Assembly (NCBI GenBank): GCA_030655215.1
Contig: JAURVZ010000018.1
Location: forward strand, 62,001-126,000
DNA length: 64,000 nt
Direction: 5' to 3'
Source of the DNA: Pseudolabrys sp.
Lineage (GTDB): Bacteria > Pseudomonadota > Alphaproteobacteria > Rhizobiales > Xanthobacteraceae
Shown: positions 1-8,774 of the stretch, in pieces
Layout: every line of letters starts with the position of its first letter
Position numbering within the stretch: position 1 is the stretch's first letter
Notes under the pieces: generated by a model
What the model was told of the DNA's origin: nothing
Seen by the model: only the letters and a program-made list of their open reading frames with translations
The model's database searches: none
Translations under genes and position numbers: made by a program

Positions 1-645
1 GGGAGCATCTATCCGGACATGGGCGAGTTCTACCGCGATCTCGGCCAGACCTACCGCAAGGCGGTGCGCGGCTTCGCCGATGCCGGTTGCCGTTACTTGC
101 AGCTCGACGAGGTGAATTTTACTTATCTCTGCGATCCGAAGCTGCGCGAGCAGGTCGCGCGCCGCGGCGACGATCCTTCAAGCCTGCCGATGATCTATGC
201 CGACATGATCAACGCAGCGATGTCGGATATCCCGGATGACATGACCATCGCCATGCATCTGTGCCGCGGTAATTTCCAGTCGACCTTCGTCGCCTCCGGC
301 GGCTATGAGCCGGTGGCGGAGATCCTGTTCAACACGATCAATGTGCACGGCTACTTTATGGAATACGATTCCGAGCGCGCCGGCGGCTTCGAACCGCTGC
401 GATTCGTGCCGAAGGGAAAGACCGTGGTGCTTGGCCTCGTCACGTCGAAGTCGGGCAAGCTCGAATCGAAAGATGAGTTGAAGCGCCGCATTGCTGAAGC
501 CGCCAAGTTCATTCCGCTGGAGCAGCTTTGCCTGTCACCGCAATGCGGCTTCGCTTCGACCGAGGAGGGCAACATCCTCGCCGAAGGCGAACAGTGGGCC
601 AAGCTGCGTATGATTGTCGAATTGTCAGAAGAAGTGTGGGGGTAA
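1..645 (+). CDS. MetE C-terminal-type zinc methyltransferase, copy 1 (5' end outside window)
   Basis: Cobalamin-independent methionine synthase C-terminal domain family (COG0620), a TIM-barrel zinc methyltransferase. The reading frame is open from base 1, so the N-terminal part lies outside the window. The HxC pair of MHLCRGNF, the Glu of FMEYDSE and the Cys of LSPQCGF match the four MetE zinc ligands. It is about 80% identical by eye to the next gene, from which it is separated by 4 nt. Stand-alone proteins of this type lack the N-terminal folate-binding half of MetE, so a role in methionine synthesis is not assured; another thiol or methyl transfer is possible. Confidence 0.85.
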   Translation, partial: GSIYPDMGEFYRDLGQTYRKAVRGFADAGCRYLQLDEVNFTYLCDPKLREQVARRGDDPSSLPMIYADMINAAMSDIPDDMTIAMHLCRGNFQSTFVASGGYEPVAEILFNTINVHGYFMEYDSERAGGFEPLRFVPKGKTVVLGLVTSKSGKLESKDELKRRIAEAAKFIPLEQLCLSPQCGFASTEEGNILAEGEQWAKLRMIVELSEEVWG

Positions 646-649
646 TTCA

Positions 650-1759
650 ATGAGCGCGCGCAGCAAGCCACCGTTTCGTGCCGATCATGTCGGCAGTTTG
701 CTGCGCAGCGCAGCGTTGAAGCAGGCGCGGGCGGATCGCGACAGCGGTGCGATCACGCCGGCGGCGCTGAAGGAGATCGAGGACCGCGAGATCAAGATCC
801 TGATCGGCAAGCAGGAAGCGGTCGGCCTCAAGTCGATCACCGATGGCGAGAACCGCCGCAAGTCGTGGCAGACGGATTTCATTTCAGCGCTGCCCGGCAT
901 CGAGACGGTGCCGTTCGAACGCAAGGTCAAATTCCAGGGCGGGGTGCAGCCGCAACAGGTGCTGACCCGCGTCGCGCGCAAGCTCCGCGATTTCGACACG
1001 CATCCGATGATCGAGCATTTCAAATTTGTGCAGGCGAATACCAAACAGACCGCCAAGATGACGATCCCGTCGCCATCGGCGGTTCACTTCCGCGATGGCC
1101 GCGACGCGGTGCCTGAGTCCGTGTACCCGGACATCAACGAATTCTACAATGATCTCGGCCAGACCTATCGCAAGACGGTACGCGCCTTTGCCGATGCCGG
1201 TTGCCGCTATTTGCAGCTCGACGAGGTCAACCTGACGTACCTTTGCGACGACAATTTGATCGCCAAGGTCAAGGCGCGCGGTGAGGACCCCGCCGCTTTG
1301 CTCAAGGGCTATGCGGCGATGATCAACGCATCAATGTCGGACATTCCGGACGACATGACGATTTCGATGCATCTCTGCCGCGGCAATTTCCGCTCGACGT
1401 TTATTGCCTCGGGCGGCTATGAGCCGGTCGCTGATGCGCTGTTCAACACCATCAATGTGCATGCCTATTTCATGGAATATGACTCGGAGCGCGCCGGCGG
1501 ATTCGAGCCGCTGCGCTTCGTGCCGAAGGGCAAGATGGTGGTGCTCGGCCTGGTGACGTCGAAGACCGGGACGCTCGAATCCAAAGACGAATTGAAGCGC
1601 CGCATCGACGAAGCGTCCAAGTTCATTCCGCTCGATCAGCTCTGCCTGTCGCCGCAGTGCGGCTTTGCCTCGACGGATGAAGGCAATGTGCTGGCGGAAG
1701 ACGAGCAATGGGCCAAGTTGCGCATGATCGTTGAATTGGCGGACGAGGTTTGGGGTTAG
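650..1759 (+). CDS. MetE C-terminal-type zinc methyltransferase, copy 2
   Basis: This 369-aa protein is a stand-alone COG0620 zinc methyltransferase. I chose ATG 650 because its N-terminus (MSARSKPPFRADHVGSLLR) matches the start of the next paralogue; an upstream in-frame start would only add 12 residues read from the tail of copy 1. Zinc ligands visible are H241, C243, E276 and C337. The N-terminal RADHVGSLLR segment is typical of the 370-residue subfamily. It lies 4 nt after copy 1 and 3 nt before copy 3, so the three are almost certainly one transcript. The methyl donor and acceptor cannot be read from sequence. Confidence 0.88.
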   Translation: MSARSKPPFRADHVGSLLRSAALKQARADRDSGAITPAALKEIEDREIKILIGKQEAVGLKSITDGENRRKSWQTDFISALPGIETVPFERKVKFQGGVQPQQVLTRVARKLRDFDTHPMIEHFKFVQANTKQTAKMTIPSPSAVHFRDGRDAVPESVYPDINEFYNDLGQTYRKTVRAFADAGCRYLQLDEVNLTYLCDDNLIAKVKARGEDPAALLKGYAAMINASMSDIPDDMTISMHLCRGNFRSTFIASGGYEPVADALFNTINVHAYFMEYDSERAGGFEPLRFVPKGKMVVLGLVTSKTGTLESKDELKRRIDEASKFIPLDQLCLSPQCGFASTDEGNVLAEDEQWAKLRMIVELADEVWG

Positions 1760-1762
1760 TTC

Positions 1763-2869
1763 ATGAACGCACGCACCAAGCCTCCTTTCCGCGCCGACCA
1801 TGTCGGCAGCCTGCTGCGTCCCGCGGCGTTGAAAGAGGCGCGCGCCCTGTTCGCCGCCGGCAAGATTGACGCCGCGGCGCTGAAGGCGGTCGAGGACCAC
1901 GAGATCCAGCGCATCATCAGGAAGCAGGAAGAGGTCGGGCTGCGGTCGGTCACCGACGGCGAGTTCCGCCGTTCCTGGTGGCATCTCGACTTCCTCTGGG
2001 GGCTTGATGGCGTTGAAAAGCTGGTCATGGACACCGGGGTCGCCTTCGCCGGCATGAACACCCGCGCCGAAAGCATTCAAGTCACTGGCAAGATTGGCTT
2101 TTCCAGCCACCCAATGATCGAGCATTTCAAGTTCGTCGCCGCGCATACCCGCCAGACGCCCAAGATCACCATTCCGGCGCCTTCGGCCATTTACGGCCGT
2201 CCGCACAAGCCGTCGATCGACAGCAACATTTATCCGCAACTCGATGCCATGTTCGAGGATCTCGGCCTCGCCTACAGAAAAGCCGTGCGCGCTTTCGCAG
2301 ATGCCGGCTGCCGCTATTTGCAGCTCGACGAAGTCTTCATCGCGATGCTGTGCGACGAGAAATATCGCCAGCAAATGCACGACCGCGGTGACGATCCGGA
2401 AAAGCTCGCCACGCTCTATGCCGATCTCGTCAACGTCGCGATGTCTGACATCCCCGATGACATGACCATCACCATGCATATGTGCCGCGGCAATTACCGC
2501 TCGACCTATCAGGGCGCCGGCGGCTACGAGGCGGTGCAGGAGATCCTGTTCAACAAGATCAAGGTGCACGGCTTCTTCATGGAATATGACTCGGACCGCG
2601 CCGGCAATTTCGAGCCGCTGCGTCTGCTGCCCAAGGACAAGACAGTCGTGCTCGGCCTGGTCACATCGAAAACCGGCACGCTGGAATCGAAGGACGATCT
2701 CCGCCGCCGCATCGACGAAGCCGCCAAATTCGCGCCGCTTGAGCAGCTTTGCCTGTCGCCGCAGTGCGGCTTCGCCTCGACCGAGGAGGGCAACACGCTG
2801 GACGAGGAGCAGCAATGGGCCAAGCTGCGCATGATCGTTGAACTGGCGGAAGAGGTGTGGGGGCGCTAA
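1763..2869 (+). CDS. MetE C-terminal-type zinc methyltransferase, copy 3
   Basis: This is the third tandem COG0620 paralogue, 368 aa and more diverged than copies 1 and 2, for example MHMCRGNY in place of MHLCRGNF. Zinc ligands H239, C241, E274 and C335 are kept, so the enzyme should be active. The substrate-facing stretch around residues 70-110 differs strongly from copy 2, which fits different substrates or a hetero-oligomer. It is followed after 9 nt by a MaoC hydratase and then by an acyl-CoA dehydrogenase and a CoA-transferase. Within the family this context fits a catabolic thiol or methyl transfer better than methionine biosynthesis; that is inference. Confidence 0.88.
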   Translation: MNARTKPPFRADHVGSLLRPAALKEARALFAAGKIDAAALKAVEDHEIQRIIRKQEEVGLRSVTDGEFRRSWWHLDFLWGLDGVEKLVMDTGVAFAGMNTRAESIQVTGKIGFSSHPMIEHFKFVAAHTRQTPKITIPAPSAIYGRPHKPSIDSNIYPQLDAMFEDLGLAYRKAVRAFADAGCRYLQLDEVFIAMLCDEKYRQQMHDRGDDPEKLATLYADLVNVAMSDIPDDMTITMHMCRGNYRSTYQGAGGYEAVQEILFNKIKVHGFFMEYDSDRAGNFEPLRLLPKDKTVVLGLVTSKTGTLESKDDLRRRIDEAAKFAPLEQLCLSPQCGFASTEEGNTLDEEQQWAKLRMIVELAEEVWGR

Positions 2870-2878
2870 CCTCCGCGC

Positions 2879-3745
2879 ATGCCCCTCAATCTCGAAAAAC
2901 TCCTCACCTTCAAAGTCCCGCCGGTCGAGCACAGCTACGGCCCCAGGGACGTCATGCTCTATGCGTTGGGCCTCGGCTTCGGCCAGGACCCGACCGACGA
3001 GAACCAGCTGCAATTCGTTCTTGAGAAGAACCTCAAGGCGCTGCCGACCTGGCCGCTGAAGATGGGCTACGATCCCTACTGGCTGCGCGACAACGACTAT
3101 GGCCTCGCCTGGGACCACGGCGTGCATGGCGAGCAGACCGTCGTGCTGCATGCACCGGTTGCAACGCAAGGCACGGTCATCGGCCAGGAGAAAGTTGTCG
3201 ATGTCGTCGACAAGGGTGAAGGCCGCGGCGCGCTGGTCTATTCCGAGCGCACGATCACGGACAAAGCCAGCGGCACATTGCTGGCGACCTTGAAGCAGAC
3301 GACGTTCTTCCGCGCCGATGGCGGCTTCGGGGGGCAGCGCGAGCGCAAGGGCGCCACGCCGCCGCATGCCATTCCCGACCGTGCGCCTGATCTCGTTTGC
3401 GATCTGGCGACGCGGCCGGAAATGGCGCTGATCTATCGCCTGTCCGGCGATATCAATCCGCTGCATGCCGATCCGGAATCCGCCCGGTCGGTCGGGTTCC
3501 CGCGGCCAATCCTGCATGGCCTTGCGACGATGGGCGTCGCCTGTCACGCACTGCTCAAGATGGTATGCGGTTACGATCCGGCGCGGATCAGAGAGCTGTC
3601 GGTGCGTTTCTCCGCGCCAGTGTTCCCCGGCGAAACCATCCGCACCGAAATCTGGCAGGACGGTCATGTTGTAAGCTTCCGTGCCCGTGTTATGGAGCGC
3701 GACGTGATTGCGATCAACAACGGCCGCGCCGGGATCAACGGGTAG
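2879..3745 (+). CDS. MaoC-family (R)-enoyl-CoA hydratase, hydratase-2 type
   Basis: This 288-aa protein is a double hot-dog MaoC/hydratase-2 protein, like the hydratase region of peroxisomal multifunctional enzyme 2. It hydrates trans-2-enoyl-CoA to (R)-3-hydroxyacyl-CoA. The signature LSGDINPLHADPE lies at residues 188-200, with D191 and H196 as the expected catalytic pair, followed by FPRPILHGLATMG. The first half (residues 1-140) is the degenerate N-terminal hot dog that binds the acyl chain. It sits 9 nt after copy 3 of the methyltransferase and 4 nt before the acyl-CoA dehydrogenase, so it works in the same CoA-ester route. Confidence 0.9.
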   Translation: MPLNLEKLLTFKVPPVEHSYGPRDVMLYALGLGFGQDPTDENQLQFVLEKNLKALPTWPLKMGYDPYWLRDNDYGLAWDHGVHGEQTVVLHAPVATQGTVIGQEKVVDVVDKGEGRGALVYSERTITDKASGTLLATLKQTTFFRADGGFGGQRERKGATPPHAIPDRAPDLVCDLATRPEMALIYRLSGDINPLHADPESARSVGFPRPILHGLATMGVACHALLKMVCGYDPARIRELSVRFSAPVFPGETIRTEIWQDGHVVSFRARVMERDVIAINNGRAGING

Positions 3746-3749
3746 AATA

Positions 3750-4919
3750 ATGAGCACGAGTTCGTCACGCGAAGACTATGCCGACATCCGAGAATCCGTG
3801 CGCGCTTTGTGCGCGCGCTTTCCCGGCGAATATTGGCGCGACCTCGATCGCGAGCGCGCCTATCCGACGGAATTCGTCAATGCACTGACTGAAGCGGGCT
3901 ATCTCGCCGCCTTGATCCCGGAAGAATTCGGCGGCAGCGGCCTCACCGTCGGCGCCGCGGCGGCGATCATGGAAGAAGTGCACGCCGCCGGCTGCAACGG
4001 CGCCGCCTGCCACGCGCAGATGTACACGATGGGCACGATCCTGCGGCATGGCTCTGATGCGCAGAAGAAGCAATATCTGCCCGGCATCGCTTCTGGCGAA
4101 CTTCGCCTGCAGGCTTTCGGCGTCACAGAGCCGACCTCGGGCACCGATACTCTGTCGCTGCGCACGACGGCGCGGCGCGAAGGCGACGCTTACGTCATTA
4201 ACGGCCAGAAGATCTGGACCTCGCGCGCCGAGCATTCCGACCTGATGTTGCTGCTGGCGCGCACGACGCCGAAAGAACAGGCGGCCAAGCGCACCGAAGG
4301 TCTCTCGGTGTTCCTCGTCGACATGCGCGAGGCTTTGGCGAGCAAGAGCCTGACCATCAAGCCGATCCGCACCATGATGAACCACGCGACGACCGAAGTG
4401 TTCTTCGACGATCTGCGTGTGCCGGCGGCCAATCTCGTTGGCGAAGAAGGCAAGGGTTTCCGCTATATTCTCGCCGGCATGAACACCGAGCGCATTCTCA
4501 TTGCGGCGGAATGCATTGGCGATGCCAAATGGTTCATCGAGAAGGCAACCGCTTACGCCAAGAGCCGCGAGTTGTTCGGCCGACCGATCGGCAAGAACCA
4601 GGGCGTGCAGTTTCCCATTGCCAAGGCTTACGCGCAGATGCGCGCCGCCGAGCTGATGGTGCATGAAGCGACGCGCAAATACGAAGCGGGTGAGGACATG
4701 GGCGCGGAAGCCAACATGGCCAAGATGCTCGCCGCAGATGCGTCATGGGCCGCGGCCGATATGTGCGTGCAGACCTATGGCGGCTTCGGCTTCGCCGAGG
4801 AATATGACGTCGAGCGCAAATTCCGCGAAACGCGGCTGTATCAGGTGGCGCCGATCTCGACGAATTTGATTCTGTCGTATCTGGCGGAGCATGTGTTGGG
4901 GCTGCCGCGGTCTTATTGA
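3750..4919 (+). CDS. acyl-CoA dehydrogenase family protein
   Basis: This 389-aa FAD-dependent acyl-CoA dehydrogenase would oxidise an acyl-CoA to the 2-enoyl-CoA. ATG 3750 follows the MaoC stop by 4 nt. The middle beta-domain signature (FGVTEPTSGTDT) and the C-terminal MQTYGGFGFAEEY-like helix region are present. At the place where medium-chain enzymes have the catalytic Glu (Y-E-G-T) this protein reads YQVAPIS, with Q365. The base must therefore come from elsewhere, as in isovaleryl-CoA-type enzymes, or the chemistry differs. It is in the methyltransferase/MaoC operon; the substrate is unknown. Confidence 0.9.
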   Translation: MSTSSSREDYADIRESVRALCARFPGEYWRDLDRERAYPTEFVNALTEAGYLAALIPEEFGGSGLTVGAAAAIMEEVHAAGCNGAACHAQMYTMGTILRHGSDAQKKQYLPGIASGELRLQAFGVTEPTSGTDTLSLRTTARREGDAYVINGQKIWTSRAEHSDLMLLLARTTPKEQAAKRTEGLSVFLVDMREALASKSLTIKPIRTMMNHATTEVFFDDLRVPAANLVGEEGKGFRYILAGMNTERILIAAECIGDAKWFIEKATAYAKSRELFGRPIGKNQGVQFPIAKAYAQMRAAELMVHEATRKYEAGEDMGAEANMAKMLAADASWAAADMCVQTYGGFGFAEEYDVERKFRETRLYQVAPISTNLILSYLAEHVLGLPRSY

Positions 4920-4950
4920 TCGCAGCAAACGAGAGGGAGCGGCTAATAAC

Positions 4951-6075
4951 ATGTCTCTGCCCCTCGAAGGCATTCTCGTCGTCTCCGTCGAACAGGCCGT
5001 CGCCGCGCCGCAGTGCACCTGCCGTCTCGCCGATGCCGGGGCCCGCGTCATCAAGGTCGAACGGCCAGAGGGCGATTTCGCCCGGCATTACGATTACATC
5101 GTGCATGGCGAGAGCGCGCATCTGGTCTGGCTCAATCGCGGCAAGGAGTCGGTCGTCCTCGATCTGACCAAACCTGACGATGCCAAGCTGCTGGAATCGA
5201 TGCTCGCCAAGGCCGATGTCTTTGTGCAGAACCTCAAGCCCGGCGCGTTGGCCAAGCTGGGCTTTGCCGTCGAGCGGCTACGGAAAGATTATCCGAAGCT
5301 GATTTGCGCCTCGATCTCCGGCTATGGCGAGAGCGGACCCTTCGCGCAGCGCAAGGCCTATGACCTGCTGATCCAGGCCGAGTCCGGCCTGTCGTCGGTC
5401 ACTGGTGGCCCGGAAGGTCCCGCGCGCGTCGGCGTCTCGGTTGTCGATATCGCCGCCGGCCTTAGTGCTTATGAGGCGATTCTCGAAGCCATCATCCGCC
5501 GCTCGCGCACCGGCGAGGGCGCGGCGATTTCGATTTCTATGTTCGATGCGATGGCCGAGTGGATGACCATCCCGCTGCTCAATCAGGAATGGGGCAATCC
5601 GTTCAAGCGCGTCGGCCTCAAGCATCCGAGTATCGCGCCCTATGGCGTGTTCCAAACGCGCGATGGCGCCGACATTCTGATCTCGATTCAGAACGACCGC
5701 GAGTGGCGGATGCTGGCCGACAAGGTGCTCGGCAACGCTGCGCTCGGCACGGATGAGCGTTTCGCCACCAATCCGCAGCGGCAAGCCAATCGCGCCGCAA
5801 CTGACACCGAAGTGGCGCAGGTCTTCGCGACGCAGGATGTCGAGCCGTTGATGAAAAAGCTGGCGGCCGCCGACATCGCCTTTGCGCGCGTTAATGATTC
5901 AGCACTGCTGGCGACGCATCCGCATCTGCGGCGGATCACCGTCGATACGCCGAGCGGGCCGGCGAGTACGCCGGCGCCGGCGTCGGTCTTTGTTGGCGAG
6001 AGCCGCTCCTATGGCGGCGTCCCGGCGCTTGGGTCGCATACCGCCGCGATCAAGGCGGAGTTTGCGGCGAAGTGA
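4951..6075 (+). CDS. CaiB/BaiF class III CoA-transferase
   Basis: This 374-aa protein is a family III CoA-transferase, which moves CoA between a CoA ester and a free carboxylate. It starts at ATG 4951 (MSLPLEGILVVSVEQAVAAP), 31 nt after the dehydrogenase, with a purine-rich GAGAGGGAG stretch upstream. The conserved Asp that forms the acyl-enzyme is D138 in KAYDLLIQAESG. The motif VERPEGDFAR and the LNRGKESVVLDL segment are typical. It is the last gene of the operon and probably activates the substrate for the dehydrogenase and hydratase. It converges directly on emrB, whose stop codon begins at the next base. Confidence 0.92.
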   Translation: MSLPLEGILVVSVEQAVAAPQCTCRLADAGARVIKVERPEGDFARHYDYIVHGESAHLVWLNRGKESVVLDLTKPDDAKLLESMLAKADVFVQNLKPGALAKLGFAVERLRKDYPKLICASISGYGESGPFAQRKAYDLLIQAESGLSSVTGGPEGPARVGVSVVDIAAGLSAYEAILEAIIRRSRTGEGAAISISMFDAMAEWMTIPLLNQEWGNPFKRVGLKHPSIAPYGVFQTRDGADILISIQNDREWRMLADKVLGNAALGTDERFATNPQRQANRAATDTEVAQVFATQDVEPLMKKLAAADIAFARVNDSALLATHPHLRRITVDTPSGPASTPAPASVFVGESRSYGGVPALGSHTAAIKAEFAAK

Positions 6076-7629
6076 TCAATCCATCGCGTGGATGACTTCG
6101 TCTTCCTTCGCGGCGCCGGGCGCTTTCTTGGTCGTGCCGATCAGCATGACCAAGGGAATGGTCAGCAGCGTCAGCCACATCAGCAGCGTGAAATTGTTCA
6201 GGTAGGCGATCAACGCCGCCTGCTGCGTCACCATGCCATCGAGCACTGCGCGGCCCGCGTCAGTCGCAACGTTCAGGTTGGCCGCCACATCTGGCATTTG
6301 CAGCGCGTGATTGAACGGCGTGAGGCCATCGCCGATCCGCTCATGCATCAAGGTCGTCTTGCTGGTCAAATTGGCGATCACCAGCGAAATGCCGATCGAC
6401 GAGCCGATATTGCGGATCAAGGTCACCATCGACGTGCCGCCATTGCGCAGCGACCCGCTCAGCGTTCCGAACGCGACCGAGGTCACCGGCACGAACAGCA
6501 GGCCGAGACCGACGCCCTGCACGATGTTGGTGAAGACGATGGTTTGCTGCTGCACGTCGAGCGACCATCCGGTCATCTCGTACAAGGTGGCAGCGGTGAG
6601 CAACAGGCCGGTGAGGATGAGATAGCGCGGCTCGACCATCTTCATCAGCTTCGGCGCCGCCATCATCGTGAACAGCGTGCCGAGGCCACGCGTGCCGAGC
6701 AGCAGGCCCGCGGTCTGGATCGGATAGCCAAGCAGATTCTGCATGAACGGCGTCACCAACGCCATCGTGCCGAACAGCACAACGCCGATCACCAGCATGA
6801 AGACGCAACCGCTGACGAAGTTGCGGTCCTTGAACATGTCGAAGTTCACGAAAGGCTCGCGCGCCGTCAGCGAATGAGCGAAGAAATAATAGAAGCCGGA
6901 AACCGAGATGATTGCCTCGATCCAGATCTCGCGCGCTTCAAACCAGCCGATCTGTTCGCCACGGTCGAGCATCAGTTGCAGCGACCCGATGCCGATGGCC
7001 AGCGCGAGAAAGCCGAACCAGTCGAAGCGCAAATGATCCTGCTGCTTTGTCTCCTGCATGAAGAACACCATGCCGGCGACGGTGATGATGCCGATCGGCA
7101 AATTGATCAGGAACACCCAGTGCCACGAATAATTGTCGGTCAGCCAGGCGCCGATGGTCGGGCCCATGATCGGACCGAGCATGACGCCGATGCCCCAGAT
7201 CGCCATGGCACCGCCGCGTTCTTCAACCGTATAGGCGTCGAGCAGTGTCGCTTGCGACAACGGCACGAGTGCCGCGCCGGCCATGCCCTGCAACAGGCGG
7301 AACACGACCATTTGCTCGATGTTCTGCGCCAGCGCGCACAACAGCGACGCGGCGGTGAATCCGGTGACGCAGGCGATGAACACAGCCTTGCGGCCGAAGC
7401 GATCGGCGAGCCAGCCGACCGGCGCCGTCATGATGGCGGCGGCAACGATATAGGAGGTCAGCACCCAGTTGATCTGGTCTTGCGAGGCTGATAGCGAGCC
7501 TTGCATGAAAGGCAACGCGACATTGGCGATGGTCGTGTCCAGCGCCTGCATGATGGTCGCGGTCATGGCGCATGCCGTGATCAGCATGCGCCGCGTTCGC
7601 GGCGTCATGTTGGGTGTGAGCGAGCTCAC
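6076..7629 (-). CDS. emrB: DHA2-family multidrug efflux permease, EmrB type
   Basis: This 517-aa major facilitator protein has the 14-helix DHA2 layout and exports drugs or other hydrophobic compounds with proton exchange. Motif A reads GWLADRFGRKAVF and motif C reads GVMLGPIMGPTIGAWL; the first helix carries the usual QALDTTIANVALP. The start is a GTG that overlaps the emrA stop by 4 nt (GTGA), so translation is coupled. It works with EmrA as an inner-membrane pump reaching an outer-membrane channel. Repression by the adjacent MarR protein is expected from the operon order marR-emrA-emrB. Confidence 0.93.
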   Translation of the reverse strand: MSSLTPNMTPRTRRMLITACAMTATIMQALDTTIANVALPFMQGSLSASQDQINWVLTSYIVAAAIMTAPVGWLADRFGRKAVFIACVTGFTAASLLCALAQNIEQMVVFRLLQGMAGAALVPLSQATLLDAYTVEERGGAMAIWGIGVMLGPIMGPTIGAWLTDNYSWHWVFLINLPIGIITVAGMVFFMQETKQQDHLRFDWFGFLALAIGIGSLQLMLDRGEQIGWFEAREIWIEAIISVSGFYYFFAHSLTAREPFVNFDMFKDRNFVSGCVFMLVIGVVLFGTMALVTPFMQNLLGYPIQTAGLLLGTRGLGTLFTMMAAPKLMKMVEPRYLILTGLLLTAATLYEMTGWSLDVQQQTIVFTNIVQGVGLGLLFVPVTSVAFGTLSGSLRNGGTSMVTLIRNIGSSIGISLVIANLTSKTTLMHERIGDGLTPFNHALQMPDVAANLNVATDAGRAVLDGMVTQQAALIAYLNNFTLLMWLTLLTIPLVMLIGTTKKAPGAAKEDEVIHAMD

Positions 7630-8774
7630 TGCGCGAGTTCTTTGGTCAGTTCTTTGGACATGCCGGGGATGCGGCTATGCCCGGTGTCGATCTCAATATT
7701 GACGCTCATGCCGATGCGCAGCAGCTTGGTGTCCTGGCCTTGATCGAAAGCGATGCGGACCGGTACGCGCTGCACGACCTTGACCCAGTTGCCGCTGGCG
7801 TTCTGCGCCGGCAGGATCGAGAACTGCGAACCGGTGCCGGGGCTGACTGAAGCAACCGTGCCATGAAAGGTGCGGTCGGGGAATGAGTCGACATCGAGCG
7901 TCACCTTCTGGCCAAGGCGCAGATAGGTCAGGTCGGTTTCTTTCGGATTGGCGTCGACCCATGGCGCACTGTCGTCGATAACGCTGAGGATCGGGCCACC
8001 GGCGGCGACAAAGCGGCCGAGCTGGATGTTGTCGACCTGTGTTGCCGTGCCGGCGATCGGCGCGCGCAGCACCGTGTGGTCGAGATCGCGTTGCGCCTGG
8101 TCGGCCGCAGCCTTGGCTTGCGCAAAGGCCGGGAATTTCTCGACCGGCAGATTCGAATCGCCGAGCAACTGGTTGAGCGAATCCTCGCGCTGCTGCGAGG
8201 AAAACTGCGCCTGCAATTGCGCCGTTACCAAAGTACCGGTTGATGTATCGACATCGGCGGCGGAGCCGGCCTGCGACGCGACCAGCCGGCTCTTGCGGTC
8301 AACCTCGCGCTGCTTGAGGTCGACGTTCTTCTGCGCCAGTTCGTTCAGCGTGCCGAGCGACTTCAAATTGCTCTTGATCTTGGCATAGTCGGCGCGCGCG
8401 GTGTTGAGCTTGGCCTGCGCCGAGGCCAGCGCCAGCTTGAACGGCTCGGCGTCGAGCGACAGTAATTCGTCGCCGGCATTGACGTGCTGGCCTTCACGCA
8501 CGCCGATATGCACAATCTTGCCGGAGATGTCCGGCGTGATCAGCACCTTCTGCGCGCCGACATAGGCGTTGTCGGTCGAGATGTAGCGGCCGCCGGTGAA
8601 ATAGATGCCGAGGCCGATCAGCACTGCGAGCGACGGGATCGCGATCAGCAAAATGTTGCGCAGGCGCTTGCGCCCCGCCGGTGCCGCGGCGGCTTGGGCT
8701 GGCGCTGCGCTGGGTGCGTCCGGTGCGGCTTTGGCTTCCGGGGCGGGCACGACTTTCAGGATCTTGTCGCTCAT
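7626..8774 (-). CDS. emrA: HlyD-family membrane fusion protein, EmrA type
   Basis: This 382-aa periplasmic adaptor of the EmrAB pump has a cytoplasmic Ala/Pro-rich N-terminus, one membrane segment at about residues 38-62 (ILLIAIPSLAVLIGLGIYF), then a biotinyl-lipoyl-like half, a coiled-coil hairpin rich in Ala/Gln (about 115-210) and a second lipoyl and beta-barrel part. Motif YVGAQKVLITPDISGKI is typical. It overlaps marR by ATGA at its start and emrB by GTGA at its end. Confidence 0.92.
   Translation of the reverse strand: MSDKILKVVPAPEAKAAPDAPSAAPAQAAAAPAGRKRLRNILLIAIPSLAVLIGLGIYFTGGRYISTDNAYVGAQKVLITPDISGKIVHIGVREGQHVNAGDELLSLDAEPFKLALASAQAKLNTARADYAKIKSNLKSLGTLNELAQKNVDLKQREVDRKSRLVASQAGSAADVDTSTGTLVTAQLQAQFSSQQREDSLNQLLGDSNLPVEKFPAFAQAKAAADQAQRDLDHTVLRAPIAGTATQVDNIQLGRFVAAGGPILSVIDDSAPWVDANPKETDLTYLRLGQKVTLDVDSFPDRTFHGTVASVSPGTGSQFSILPAQNASGNWVKVVQRVPVRIAFDQGQDTKLLRIGMSVNIEIDTGHSRIPGMSKELTKELAQ

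Noticed and set aside
1331-3757. 808-aa open frame on the minus strand
   Set aside because: It lies antisense to two methyltransferase paralogues and the MaoC gene, repeats itself because the paralogues repeat, and is compositionally typical of high-GC shadow frames.
6088-7491. 467-aa plus-strand frame with His/Arg/Gln-rich product
   Set aside because: Antisense to emrB, whose MFS motifs are clear.
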